Source of the DNA: Bacillaceae bacterium UBA7792
GTDB taxonomy: Bacteria; Bacillota; Bacilli; Bacillales; Cytobacillaceae
Assembly: GCA_002480735.1 (NCBI GenBank)
Contig: DLCS01000125.1
Coordinates: 1-7,942, forward strand
Length of the DNA: 7,942 nucleotides
Direction: 5' to 3'
Below the pieces are notes generated by a model. The model did not search any database. It was not told the origin of the DNA and worked only from the letters and a program-made list of their open reading frames with translations. Each line of letters starts with the position of its first letter. Positions within the stretch are counted from its first letter, which is position 1. Both the position numbers and the translations under genes were made by a program. Positions 1-6,091 of this stretch are shown here, one piece after another.

Positions 1-14
1 CGCTCTTCCGATCT
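1..14. other. Illumina adapter remnant (artefact)
   Basis: The first 14 bases, CGCTCTTCCGATCT, match exactly the 3' end of the common Illumina sequencing adapter (reverse complement AGATCGGAAGAGCG). In the glmS frame these bases encode Asp-Arg-Lys-Ser after Phe-Val-Ala, where the family normally has a Lys-Asn-Lys-Ser-like stretch, so homology breaks exactly at the adapter junction. Real chromosomal sequence begins at base 15. Confidence 0.95.
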
Positions 15-529
15 GCGACAAAAATCGTATCAGGGGTTTCTACATCTAAGAGCGCAAATGCGTAGGAGCCCTTTACTGCTTTTAGCGTCTTACGGAACGC
101 TTCTTCAATGGAAAGTCCATCATTAAGGAAGACCTCGATTACCTGCACAATGACCTCTGTGTCGGTCTCACTCTTAAGCGCTACGCCCTCTAGGTACTCT
201 TCCTTTAATTGTTCATAGTTCTCGATCACACCATTGTGAACAAGCGTTAATCGTTCGGAAGCACTCTGATGAGGATGAGCATTTAATGTACTCGGTACAC
301 CATGAGTGGCCCAACGGGTATGGCCTATCCCGGTCCGAGCCAGCATGTCTTCATCCACAATTTTTCGTAAATCAGCAATTCGCCCTTTTTCCTTAAAAAC
401 ATGAACACCGTTCGCATTGGCAACTGCAATGCCCGCTGAGTCATAGCCTCTATATTCGAGCTTCTCTAAGCCCTTTATAAGAATTTCCTTAGAATCCTGG
501 TTTCCAATATATCCGACAATTCCACACAT
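15..529 (-). CDS. glmS: Glucosamine-6-phosphate synthase (glutamine-fructose-6-phosphate aminotransferase), N-terminal part
   Basis: GlmS makes glucosamine-6-phosphate from fructose-6-phosphate and glutamine in the cytoplasm, the first committed step to UDP-GlcNAc and peptidoglycan. Only about the first 171 codons are present; a full protein is about 600 residues. The visible part is the N-terminal nucleophile glutaminase domain. It begins Met-Cys-Gly-Ile-Val-Gly-Tyr, with Cys2 becoming the N-terminal nucleophile after Met removal. It also has GHTRWATHG at residues 69-77, HNG at 98-100 and the glutamine-binding Asp123 in a SETDTE motif. The sugar isomerase domains lie beyond the window. The ATG has GGGAGG (540-545) 10 nt upstream, directly after a U-run. 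The gene has its own promoter, a ribozyme leader and a possible attenuator. The frame continues into the adapter by chance. Confidence 0.97.
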
Positions 530-539
530 ATTTCTGTTT

Positions 540-545
540 CCTCCC
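540..545 (-). promoter_or_regulatory. glmS Shine-Dalgarno site
   Basis: GGGAGG lies 10 nt before the glmS ATG and directly abuts the T6 run of the upstream hairpin. Its G-rich sequence can pair with the neighbouring C5 tract (552-556) when that tract is not in the terminator stem. The ribosome-binding site could therefore take part in the leader's alternative folding; that part is inference. Confidence 0.8.
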
Positions 546-593
546 AAAAAAGGGGGCAAGAAACCTAACATAATCGGGGGCACTTGCCCCCTT
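546..593 (-). terminator. Leader terminator/antiterminator between ribozyme and glmS
   Basis: On the minus strand an 11-bp stem (AAGGGGGCAAG at 593-583 with CTTGCCCCCTT at 560-550) encloses a 22-nt loop and runs into six Ts (551-546), the form of an intrinsic terminator. The same 5' arm can instead form a compact hairpin with the first C-tract: GGGGGC at 591-586, loop AAGT, GCCCCC at 581-576. The two folds exclude each other, as in a transcription attenuator. No ligand or protein can be named. The glmS ribozyme is known to act through self-cleavage, so this would be an additional layer if it works. Confidence 0.6.
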
Positions 594-640
594 ATCTCTG
601 TATTATTAGACGCATCGATTCGTATGCTGTCTGTATGCAT

Positions 641-803
641 AACTTTTCTTCTCTTTGTGCATTAAGTCGCCTTAATGTTTTATAGAAGAAAATGACGATT
701 GTGCATACTCAACCGGGAGGCATCCGCCGAATCTTTCGATAAACCTCCTCCTCGTCAACTAATTGCCGTATCCGTTCCGCAATTAGTCCAGGCGCTTTCA
801 CTT
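641..803 (-). ncRNA. glmS ribozyme (glucosamine-6-phosphate-activated self-cleaving riboswitch)
   Basis: This 5' leader RNA binds glucosamine-6-phosphate as a cofactor and cleaves itself, leading to decay of the downstream glmS mRNA. The hallmarks are visible in order on the minus strand: the cleavage site A|GCGCC (between 796 and 795), and P1 with nine pairs (ACTAATTGC 787-779 with GCAATTAGT 766-758). After these come the conserved GTTGACGAGG, ATCGA, TTCGGCGGATG with CCTCC, and the P3/P4 extension. P3 pairs a TTTTCTTCT arm with AGAAGAAAA, enclosing a P4 hairpin capped near GGCGAC. The 3' boundary near 641 is approximate. It sits about 110 nt upstream of the glmS start codon and about 100 nt downstream of the predicted transcription start. 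Confidence 0.95.
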
Positions 804-813
804 CAATTGTCAC
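709..813 (-). CDS. Putative 34-codon leader ORF overlapping the glmS ribozyme
   Basis: A GTG-initiated frame of 34 codons ends in TGA in the middle of the ribozyme. It starts six codons before the cleavage site and covers P1, the P2 region and the conserved core. The Shine-Dalgarno-like AGAAAGG lies inside the preceding minicistron, 6 nt from the GTG. The stop of that minicistron overlaps this start in a GTGA arrangement typical of translational coupling. The predicted peptide is highly charged, begins (M)TIEVKAPG and ends IRRMPPG; I recognise no family. Much of its sequence is dictated by conserved ribozyme bases, so the frame may be fortuitous. If translated, ribosomes would unfold the ribozyme. 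Confidence 0.35.
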   Translation of the reverse strand: MTIEVKAPGLIAERIRQLVDEEEVYRKIRRMPPG

Positions 814-833
814 TGCCCACCTTTCTTTATCAA
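810..833 (-). CDS. Putative 7-residue leader peptide upstream of the glmS ribozyme
   Basis: A TTG codon follows a strong ribosome-binding site, GGAGGGG at 841-847, at an ideal 7-nt spacing. It opens a frame encoding MIKKGGQ and a TGA stop. The stop overlaps the GTG start of the next small frame, and the codons for Lys-Lys-Gly also carry that frame's Shine-Dalgarno sequence. It lies about 65 nt inside the leader made from the glmS promoter. A real initiation site here would load ribosomes just ahead of the ribozyme. There is no homology evidence; the call rests on start signals and layout only. Confidence 0.35.
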   Translation of the reverse strand: MIKKGGQ

Positions 834-905
834 ATAAAATCCCCTCCACACGTATAAGACGAAGCTAAACAAAATAAGTTACACGTTAGGAGCGAAAACA
901 GGATT

Positions 906-934
906 ATCATACCTTAGAATAAGGGGGACGTCAA
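906..934 (-). promoter_or_regulatory. glmS sigma-A promoter
   Basis: TTGACG (929-934) and TATGAT (906-911) are separated by exactly 17 bp, near-consensus for sigma-A on the minus strand. Transcription should start near 899, giving a leader of about 370 nt that includes the minicistrons, the ribozyme and the attenuator-like hairpins. It lies downstream of the glmM terminator, so glmS is an independent transcription unit. Confidence 0.85.
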
Positions 935-990
935 CTGAAAATCGTCCCTAATATAAAGTATTCACAAAATAGAAATAACGTACCTGACAG

Positions 991-1027
991 AAAAAATCGC
1001 GCAAGTCTCTATGAGAAAGCTTGCGCG
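991..1027 (-). terminator. Intrinsic terminator after glmM
   Basis: An 8-bp GC-rich stem (CGCGCAAG 1027-1020 with CTTGCGCG 1005-998) with a 14-nt loop is followed by A and six Ts (996-991). It begins 15 nt after the glmM stop codon and ends the cdaA-cdaR-glmM unit before the glmS promoter. Confidence 0.88.
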
Positions 1028-1042
1028 GAGGATTCAACCCTC

Positions 1043-2395
1043 TTATTCTTCTTTTAATCCCATCTCTGCTTCAACAACAGCAGCAATTCGATCTACATAG
1101 GCCCCACACTGCTCTTCTGTCGGTGCCTCTGCCATGACACGAACCAGTGGCTCCGTTCCAGATGGGCGAACGAGGATACGTCCATTTCCATTCATTTCTG
1201 TTTCTACCTGCTGAATGATTTCCTTCACCTTTTCATTATCGGTCACATGATGCTTATCTGTTACCCTGATATTCACCAGTTTTTGTGGGAATTTTTGCAT
1301 CTCAGCTGCTAATTCAGAAAGAGGCTTCTTCGTCATTTTCATAATATTAACAAGCTGCAGACCTGTTAATAAACCATCGCCTGTCGTATTATAATCCAAG
1401 AAAATAATGTGACCTGACTGCTCTCCGCCCAAATTGTAGCCATTCTTTTTCATTTCTTCAACCACATAACGATCGCCTACTGCGGTTGGAATACTTTTAA
1501 TCCCATTTGCCTCTAACGCTTTGTAAAAGCCTAAATTGCTCATAACGGTAGAAACAATCGTATTATGCTTCAAGCGATTGTGGGCATTCATATATTTTGC
1601 GCAAATATACATGATTTGGTCCCCATCCACGATATCTCCATTCTCATCGATGGCAATAAGGCGATCGCCGTCACCATCAAAGGCTAGTCCAACATCTGCT
1701 TCCTTTTCCTTCACAAAAGCAGCCAATGCCTCTGGGTGAGTAGAGCCGACACCAGCATTGATATTTAATCCATTTGGTGATGCTCCCATCGTCGATAAAT
1801 CGGCATCTAAATCCGCAAATAGATGGGCCGCTAAGGAAGAGGTAGCCCCATGCGCACAATCGAGTGCAATATGTATACCAGAAAAATCCTCATCAACTGT
1901 CTGTTTCAAGTATTGTAAATATTTTTGTCCACCTTCAAAATAATCGTTCACTTGTCCAAGATGCTCTCCTATTGGTCTTGGCAGATCATCCTGTTCAACA
2001 TCTAAGAGCTTCTCAATCTCGAGTTCTTGTTCATCGGAAAGCTTAAAGCCATCCGATCCAAAGAACTTAATTCCATTATCTGCAACAGGATTATGAGAGG
2101 CCGAAATCATGACACCAGCTTGGGCGCCGAGGACCTTTGTTAAATAAGCGACACCTGGGGTTGAAATCACACCAAGTCGCATGACTTCTGCTCCGATTGA
2201 TAATAATCCTGCTACAAGTGCTCCCTCAAGCATATGGCCTGAGATTCGTGTATCTCGTCCAATTAGAACCTTTGGTCTTCCATGATCCTTTGTTAACACA
2301 TATCCTCCAAACCGACCTAATTTAAAGGCCAGCTCTGGAGTTAATTCACTATTCGCTACTCCGCGAACTCCATCCGTACCAAAATATTTTCCCAT
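1043..2395 (-). CDS. glmM: Phosphoglucosamine mutase
   Basis: GlmM converts glucosamine-6-phosphate to glucosamine-1-phosphate in the cytoplasm, feeding UDP-GlcNAc synthesis. The protein has 450 residues, the usual length for an alpha-D-phosphohexomutase. Visible motifs in order: the phosphoserine loop ISASHNP with catalytic Ser100, the metal-binding DGDGDR with Asp240, Asp242 and Asp244, the sugar-binding GEQSGH at 324-329, and the phosphate-binding RPSGTEP at 410-416. The ATG has AAAGGAG 10 nt upstream. It is the third gene of the cdaA operon, 25 nt after cdaR. In Firmicutes GlmM is known to bind CdaA and lower c-di-AMP synthesis, and the gene order fits that. A strong terminator follows, so the enzymatically preceding glmS is transcribed separately. 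Confidence 0.98.
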   Translation of the reverse strand: MGKYFGTDGVRGVANSELTPELAFKLGRFGGYVLTKDHGRPKVLIGRDTRISGHMLEGALVAGLLSIGAEVMRLGVISTPGVAYLTKVLGAQAGVMISASHNPVADNGIKFFGSDGFKLSDEQELEIEKLLDVEQDDLPRPIGEHLGQVNDYFEGGQKYLQYLKQTVDEDFSGIHIALDCAHGATSSLAAHLFADLDADLSTMGASPNGLNINAGVGSTHPEALAAFVKEKEADVGLAFDGDGDRLIAIDENGDIVDGDQIMYICAKYMNAHNRLKHNTIVSTVMSNLGFYKALEANGIKSIPTAVGDRYVVEEMKKNGYNLGGEQSGHIIFLDYNTTGDGLLTGLQLVNIMKMTKKPLSELAAEMQKFPQKLVNIRVTDKHHVTDNEKVKEIIQQVETEMNGNGRILVRPSGTEPLVRVMAEAPTEEQCGAYVDRIAAVVEAEMGLKEE

Positions 2396-2420
2396 ATCAT
2401 TTTCGCTCCTTTAGCTTTCA

Positions 2421-3656
2421 TCACACTTCATTTTGAGTGATGGAGATTTTTACGGTCCCTTTTGCTATCTTCCAGTTCAAATGGTTAGGACCTTCCACTT
2501 TAAGTTCAACATCATGCTCTCCGACATCTAAATTAGAGGCATCTACAAAAACATTAAAATCAGAGGCATCTACATTCTTCAAATCTTCACGTCTGCCAGA
2601 AACCGTGATGCTTACTGACCCATTTGTAGGTTCACGAAAAACAGCCTTATACTCTGCAGGCAAACCCTCTATATGAATGGGGAGATTCGATATGATTTTA
2701 TCTTCCGTATTATTCACCTTTATCGTCACATTGATGGCCTTTGGATCAACCTCAACAACACCTTCAGGAATCAAGACTGGCAAGGTCACCTGTGTATCCT
2801 CTTTTATATTACTTACATCTAATTCCACTCGAACAGAGTCCGTATTTTTTAGGATCTGTTCAGGGGCAATGATTGTTGCTTCTTCTTTTTCTAACGAAAT
2901 AGAGCCTATACTAATTCCATTAGGAAGCGTCCCTTTCTGCTCAAGCTTAATCGGCACAGTCTTACTTGAGGCCTTAACAGGTAAGGTGACTTCTACCTTA
3001 TTCGGTTCCACCTCAACATTCAATTTATTCAAGCTCTGATCCAGGACTAAGATCTCTGCTTCCTTCTTTAACGTATCCTTAATCGGCCCTTTGGCATCTA
3101 AGGTTGCTTTAACATAAGTAATTTGATCCACTACATCCCTCGCACCTGTTATTTTGACCTTATTCGGTTTAATCGTCGGTGCTTCTGAGATATAGCCATC
3201 TGCTATAATTTTGCTATTGAATTCGACCTCTACACTAAATTCTTGGGTCACCTTCTCTTGGATCGAGACTTCTGCAACCTCAGGGTCAATGGAAACCTTC
3301 AGTCGATCGGATATCCCTTTGATTTGGATTGGTACCTTCTTCGTGCCAATTTCTGCTTCGGTTAAATCCACATATACTTCAAATCCTCTTTGGGTAACCG
3401 CCTGTTGCAGATTTGACTTGGGACCAGAAAGAGTGAGTGTCACCGTTTCAGGTATGCCTGTTACGACAAGATTTTCAGCATCATAATAGCTCTTAACAGG
3501 GACATTTTCGATGACCTCTGCTTCTTTATCCTGTGGAACATTGACAACGGACTGACTTTTTTCATTGACATTTTCGAAAAGCAACACGGCAAGAATCAAC
3601 GCAATAACTCGGATAAACCAAGGGTTATCTAGAAATTTATTAATGTATTTATCCAT
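2421..3656 (-). CDS. cdaR: CdaA regulatory protein with YbbR domains
   Basis: CdaR is a membrane-anchored extracytoplasmic protein that modulates the diadenylate cyclase CdaA. The chosen ATG gives 411 residues: a short N-terminal segment, one membrane helix at about 13-28 (WFIRVIALILAVLLF), then four beta-rich YbbR-type repeats at about 51-137, 137-230, 230-317 and 317-411. Each repeat begins with a strand like VPVK, VEVE, VPIK or LPIH. This start has GGAGGGG 8 nt upstream and overlaps the cdaA stop by 8 nt (ATGGATAA), implying translational coupling; an in-frame ATG 54 nt upstream lies inside cdaA and lacks support. The protein ends just after the fourth repeat. From memory, the B. subtilis protein has a long low-complexity tail that is missing here. 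Confidence 0.95.
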   Translation of the reverse strand: MDKYINKFLDNPWFIRVIALILAVLLFENVNEKSQSVVNVPQDKEAEVIENVPVKSYYDAENLVVTGIPETVTLTLSGPKSNLQQAVTQRGFEVYVDLTEAEIGTKKVPIQIKGISDRLKVSIDPEVAEVSIQEKVTQEFSVEVEFNSKIIADGYISEAPTIKPNKVKITGARDVVDQITYVKATLDAKGPIKDTLKKEAEILVLDQSLNKLNVEVEPNKVEVTLPVKASSKTVPIKLEQKGTLPNGISIGSISLEKEEATIIAPEQILKNTDSVRVELDVSNIKEDTQVTLPVLIPEGVVEVDPKAINVTIKVNNTEDKIISNLPIHIEGLPAEYKAVFREPTNGSVSITVSGRREDLKNVDASDFNVFVDASNLDVGEHDVELKVEGPNHLNWKIAKGTVKISITQNEV

Positions 3657-4476
3657 TTGCTTTTCCCCTCCAGTTCCAAAGTCCTGAAGAAGCCTGTTTT
3701 GGTTTTTCAATGACTAGTATTTCTGCTGACAAAAGTTCTCTAAATTTATCCAGCTTTAAATCCCGATACAGCTCCCCATTCTTTGTTAAGGAAATGGCAC
3801 CTGTTTCCTCGGAAACGATAATGGTTAAGCTGTCCGTTACCTCACTGATCCCCAGAGCGGCCCTATGCCTTGTTCCCAGTTCCTTCGAGATGAAGGGACT
3901 TTCCGATAACGGTAAATAACAAGCAGCGGCAGCGACAGTATTTTTTTGGAGAATCACTGCTCCATCATGCAAAGGGGTATTCGGAATGAAAATATTAATG
4001 AGAAGCTCTGAGGAGATATTGGCATTCAGCGGAATACCCGTTTCGATGTAATCGGCTAATCCCGTTTCTCTTTCCATCGATATGAGCGCACCAATTCGCC
4101 GTTTGGCCATATAATCGGTTGCCTTCACAATGGCTTCAACAATTCTTTCCTGTTCTTCATCTTCCCTATTCCCAGTTCTTGAAAAAAAGCGACCTCTCCC
4201 CAATTGGTCGAGCGCTCTTCTTAGCTCAGGTTGGAAGATGATGACAAACGCAACAACCCCCCAGGAAAGGATTTGCTGCATAATCCAATTTAGCGTTTGA
4301 AATTCTAATTTCTCACTGATTAAGGTCACAATTAATATGACAAAAATCCCTTTTAGCAACTGTACGGCTTTTGTTCCCTTAATAACCATGATGAGTTTGT
4401 ATATTAAGTATGTAACAAGGAGAATGTCAATGGCATTAATCAGTAAGTTAAAAAGATCTAGATTTCCTATCGACAT
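3649..4476 (-). CDS. cdaA: Diadenylate cyclase CdaA (DisA_N/DAC domain)
   Basis: CdaA condenses two ATP into cyclic di-AMP, an essential second messenger in many Firmicutes governing potassium and osmolyte balance and cell-wall homeostasis. The 275-residue protein, normal for the family, has three N-terminal membrane helices (about 8-30, 38-54 and 68-82). A cytoplasmic DAC domain follows, with the catalytic DGA motif at 171-173 and RHR at 203-205 (GTRHRAALG). The conserved FQPELRRALEQLGRGRFF-like linker lies at about 81-98. The start chosen has GGAGG 7 nt upstream; an ORF extension of 30 codons upstream spans the promoter and is not expected to be translated. It heads the cdaA-cdaR-glmM operon, behind its own promoter. 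Confidence 0.97.
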   Translation of the reverse strand: MSIGNLDLFNLLINAIDILLVTYLIYKLIMVIKGTKAVQLLKGIFVILIVTLISEKLEFQTLNWIMQQILSWGVVAFVIIFQPELRRALDQLGRGRFFSRTGNREDEEQERIVEAIVKATDYMAKRRIGALISMERETGLADYIETGIPLNANISSELLINIFIPNTPLHDGAVILQKNTVAAAACYLPLSESPFISKELGTRHRAALGISEVTDSLTIIVSEETGAISLTKNGELYRDLKLDKFRELLSAEILVIEKPKQASSGLWNWRGKANG

Positions 4477-4538
4477 GCGACTTCCTCCAAATCTATTGTC
4501 AAAAAAGCACGATGGCTTTACATTCTTTTCATTCCTAT

Positions 4539-4566
4539 AGTATATCACATAATGAGGAAACACCAA
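4539..4566 (-). promoter_or_regulatory. cdaA operon promoter (extended -10, sigma-A type)
   Basis: TATACT (4539-4544) is preceded by TGA, an extended -10 (TGnTATACT). A moderate -35, TTGGTG (4561-4566), lies 16 bp upstream. Predicted start near 4532, giving a leader of about 55 nt. The -35 lies 2 bp beyond the rsiW stop codon and about 20 bp beyond the sigW-rsiW terminator, so the operon is insulated from sigma-W transcription. Confidence 0.7.
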
Positions 4567-4568
4567 TT

Positions 4569-5255
4569 TTATCTATCAATGGAATTCAAAAAAACAGCCA
4601 CACCTTGTGACTGTTCTCCTTCTGTTTCATTATCCTCAAATAGATTGACTACTTCTTTCGCCGTATTTTTCAAATAATACCATATCCACTCAAACACAGC
4701 ATTAATTTCCTTAATTTCTCCTGTTACCTGACCTGCGGAGGCCATATATTTATTCCCTTTGATTACTTCCCCATTGATTACTATGACATTCCCGTCAACT
4801 TGGCCCTCAATTTGAAGGGAGCCATTGCGAACCACGACATCACCTTTTACAACCTCACCCTCTGGAACTATCACGGTATCATTTTTTACGATCAGGTTCG
4901 GCTGCTTCGATACGGATAGATCCTGCCCCTTATTCCAGCCTGAGATTACACTACCCATCATCAGAATAAGGAAAAGAGAGGCAGCTGTTAATAATGGATG
5001 ATGTCTAAACCACCTTTGGATTCCCACCTTTTTCTTTTCTTTAGGTAGTTTATTCATCACCTTGCTTGTGAAATCGTCCGGTGCCGTTACAGTGGCCATT
5101 CCTTTTACTAACGTAATCGTTTTGCTCAGCTCATGAAAATGCTTTTGACAAGAAACACATTGCTGCAGATGCTGTTTTAAATTCTTTTCATGCTCAGTCG
5201 AGATCTCTTCATCTAGATATTCATGCATATAGGCTTCATATTCATGACATTTCAA
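4569..5255 (-). CDS. rsiW: Anti-sigma-W factor RsiW (zinc anti-sigma, single-pass membrane protein)
   Basis: RsiW holds SigW inactive at the membrane until it is cut by PrsW and then RasP and degraded, as known in B. subtilis. The 228-residue protein starts with an anti-sigma domain carrying the ZAS motif His29-x3-Cys33-x2-Cys36. A membrane helix follows at about 88-105, with a double Ala at 91-92. The outer domain has short beta-repeats around VPEGEVVKGDV and ends in KYMASAGQVTG and an amphipathic tail. The start is TTG, because the AGAGGTGA ribosome-binding site fits it and the family N-terminus (M-x-C) aligns there; the GTG nine bases upstream is part of that site. Oddity: the last roughly 15 residues are encoded by the intrinsic terminator and the bases after it, extending the usual C-terminus. 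Confidence 0.95.
   Translation of the reverse strand: MKCHEYEAYMHEYLDEEISTEHEKNLKQHLQQCVSCQKHFHELSKTITLVKGMATVTAPDDFTSKVMNKLPKEKKKVGIQRWFRHHPLLTAASLFLILMMGSVISGWNKGQDLSVSKQPNLIVKNDTVIVPEGEVVKGDVVVRNGSLQIEGQVDGNVIVINGEVIKGNKYMASAGQVTGEIKEINAVFEWIWYYLKNTAKEVVNLFEDNETEGEQSQGVAVFLNSIDR
4588..4615 (-). terminator. Intrinsic terminator of sigW-rsiW, embedded in the rsiW reading frame
   Basis: A 9-bp stem (AACAGTCAC 4615-4607 with GTGGCTGTT 4601-4593, one G-T pair) with a 5-nt loop is followed by Ts, part of a T7 run at 4594-4588. The rsiW stop codon lies 17 nt beyond the run, so RNAs ending here would have no in-frame stop. Confidence 0.85.
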
Positions 5256-5260
5256 AGTTC

Positions 5261-5268
5261 TCACCTCT
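5261..5268 (-). promoter_or_regulatory. rsiW ribosome-binding site deciding the TTG start
   Basis: AGAGGTGA starts 2 nt after the sigW stop and ends 5 nt before the TTG at 5255. The alternative GTG at 5264 lies inside this site and has no good Shine-Dalgarno of its own, so the TTG is preferred. Confidence 0.75.
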
Positions 5269-5270
5269 TA

Positions 5271-5834
5271 TTAAACATTCCTTAATTGTTGTCTCAATGC
5301 TTCTCGACCTCGATGAATCCGAGTCTTCACAGTCCCTAGAGGCATATCTAGGATCTCACTGATTTCATTTAATGATAGCTCTTCAATATACTTAAGAACG
5401 ATAACCGAACGATATTTTTCTGGTAATCGGGAAATCTCCCTTTGAATAATATCCTGCAGCTCCATGCTTTCCACTTCTTCTTCTGGAAGAGCCGTGTCAG
5501 ATGGAATCTGCGAATACATCGTAAGGCCGTCCGTACCCGACACTTCTGCATCTAAATAAAAATCAGGCTTCTTCTTCCTGATTCGGTCAATGCATAGATT
5601 GGTCGCGATTCGATACAGCCAGGTGGAAAATTTCAAATTAATATTGAAGCTAGCAATATTAACATATGCACGTATGAAGGCTTCCTGTGCCATGTCTTCA
5701 GCTTCATGGCGGTTGCCAAGCATGCGGTAGCAGAGCTGAAACACTTTGTCTTTGTATAGTTCAACTATTTCTGCATAGGCATTTTGGTCCCCTTTTAAGA
5801 CCTGATTAATCCTTTTCTTTATTATTGCATCCAT
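5271..5834 (-). CDS. sigW: ECF RNA polymerase sigma factor SigW
   Basis: SigW directs RNA polymerase to envelope-stress and antimicrobial-resistance genes. The protein has 187 residues, the same length as the B. subtilis protein as I recall it, and is closely similar throughout. Region 2 spans about 23-90 (YRMLGNRHEAEDMAQEAFIR, then FSTWLYRIATN and DRIRKKKP). Region 4 spans about 127-185, with a helix-turn-helix at SLNEISEILDMPLGTVKTRI. The ATG has GGAGG 11 nt upstream, a slightly long spacing. rsiW follows 15 nt after the stop, the standard sigma/anti-sigma pair. A sigma-W-type promoter about 40 bp upstream indicates autoregulation. The start codon region has no competing start. Confidence 0.97.
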   Translation of the reverse strand: MDAIIKKRINQVLKGDQNAYAEIVELYKDKVFQLCYRMLGNRHEAEDMAQEAFIRAYVNIASFNINLKFSTWLYRIATNLCIDRIRKKKPDFYLDAEVSGTDGLTMYSQIPSDTALPEEEVESMELQDIIQREISRLPEKYRSVIVLKYIEELSLNEISEILDMPLGTVKTRIHRGREALRQQLRNV

Positions 5835-5873
5835 TAATATATTTACCTCCGCTCTAAATGCGGCTATTCGATC

Positions 5874-5900
5874 TACGTATCGATAGCAGAAAAGGTTTCA
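5874..5900 (-). promoter_or_regulatory. Sigma-W autoregulatory promoter of sigW-rsiW
   Basis: TGAAAC (5895-5900) and CGTA (5874-5877) are separated by 17 bp, matching the sigma-W consensus (TGAAAC, 16-17 bp, CGTA). It lies 40 bp before the sigW start codon and after the rocF terminator. No convincing sigma-A promoter was found in the same gap, so initial SigW may come from weak or upstream transcription. Confidence 0.88.
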
Positions 5901-5994
5901 TTTTATAAGCATCTTTTTTATATTCTTTATTTTACCAAAAAAATGAACCAAATTGTTTAGGAAATTGGAAAGGGGTATAAAGTAATAAATTTTC

Positions 5995-6039
5995 AAAAAA
6001 ACAAGCAGTAGCGGAATCATCCAGCTACTGCTTGTTTTT
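5995..6039 (-). terminator. Intrinsic terminator after rocF (symmetrical)
   Basis: A near-perfect 16-bp stem (AACAAGCAGTAGC with GCTACTGCTTGTT plus A/T pairs, 5997-6012 and 6024-6039) has an 11-nt loop. It ends in a T-run on the minus strand, about 50 nt after the rocF stop. T-runs on both sides mean it could act on both strands, though no plus-strand gene is seen here. Confidence 0.92.
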
Positions 6040-6091
6040 ATAGTAAGGCTGTTTTCGGGGTAATGGAATGTCCTTAATTTGAGAAGAGAGG

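Noticed and set aside
2437..2676. Plus-strand open frame of 79 codons antisense to the cdaR 3' end
   Set aside because: Shadow of cdaR; no domain signature and no supporting gene context.
2677..3039. Plus-strand open frame of 120 codons
   Set aside because: It is antisense to cdaR, has no recognisable family features, and cdaR is clearly the real gene here.
3657..3710. 18-codon N-terminal extension of cdaR
   Set aside because: The downstream ATG has GGAGGGG at ideal spacing and matches the family N-terminus; the extension lies inside cdaA.
4477..4566. 30-codon N-terminal extension of cdaA
   Set aside because: It would include the promoter -10 and predicted transcription start, whereas the ATG at 4476 has an excellent ribosome-binding site and fits the family length.
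5369..5551. Minus-strand frame overlapping sigW
   Set aside because: Out-of-frame shadow inside the well-supported sigW gene.
5941..5994. Sigma-A promoter search upstream of sigW
   Set aside because: TTG-like and TAAAAT-like boxes exist (TTGGTT, TTGAAA), but spacings are about 10-11 bp, too short for a promoter.
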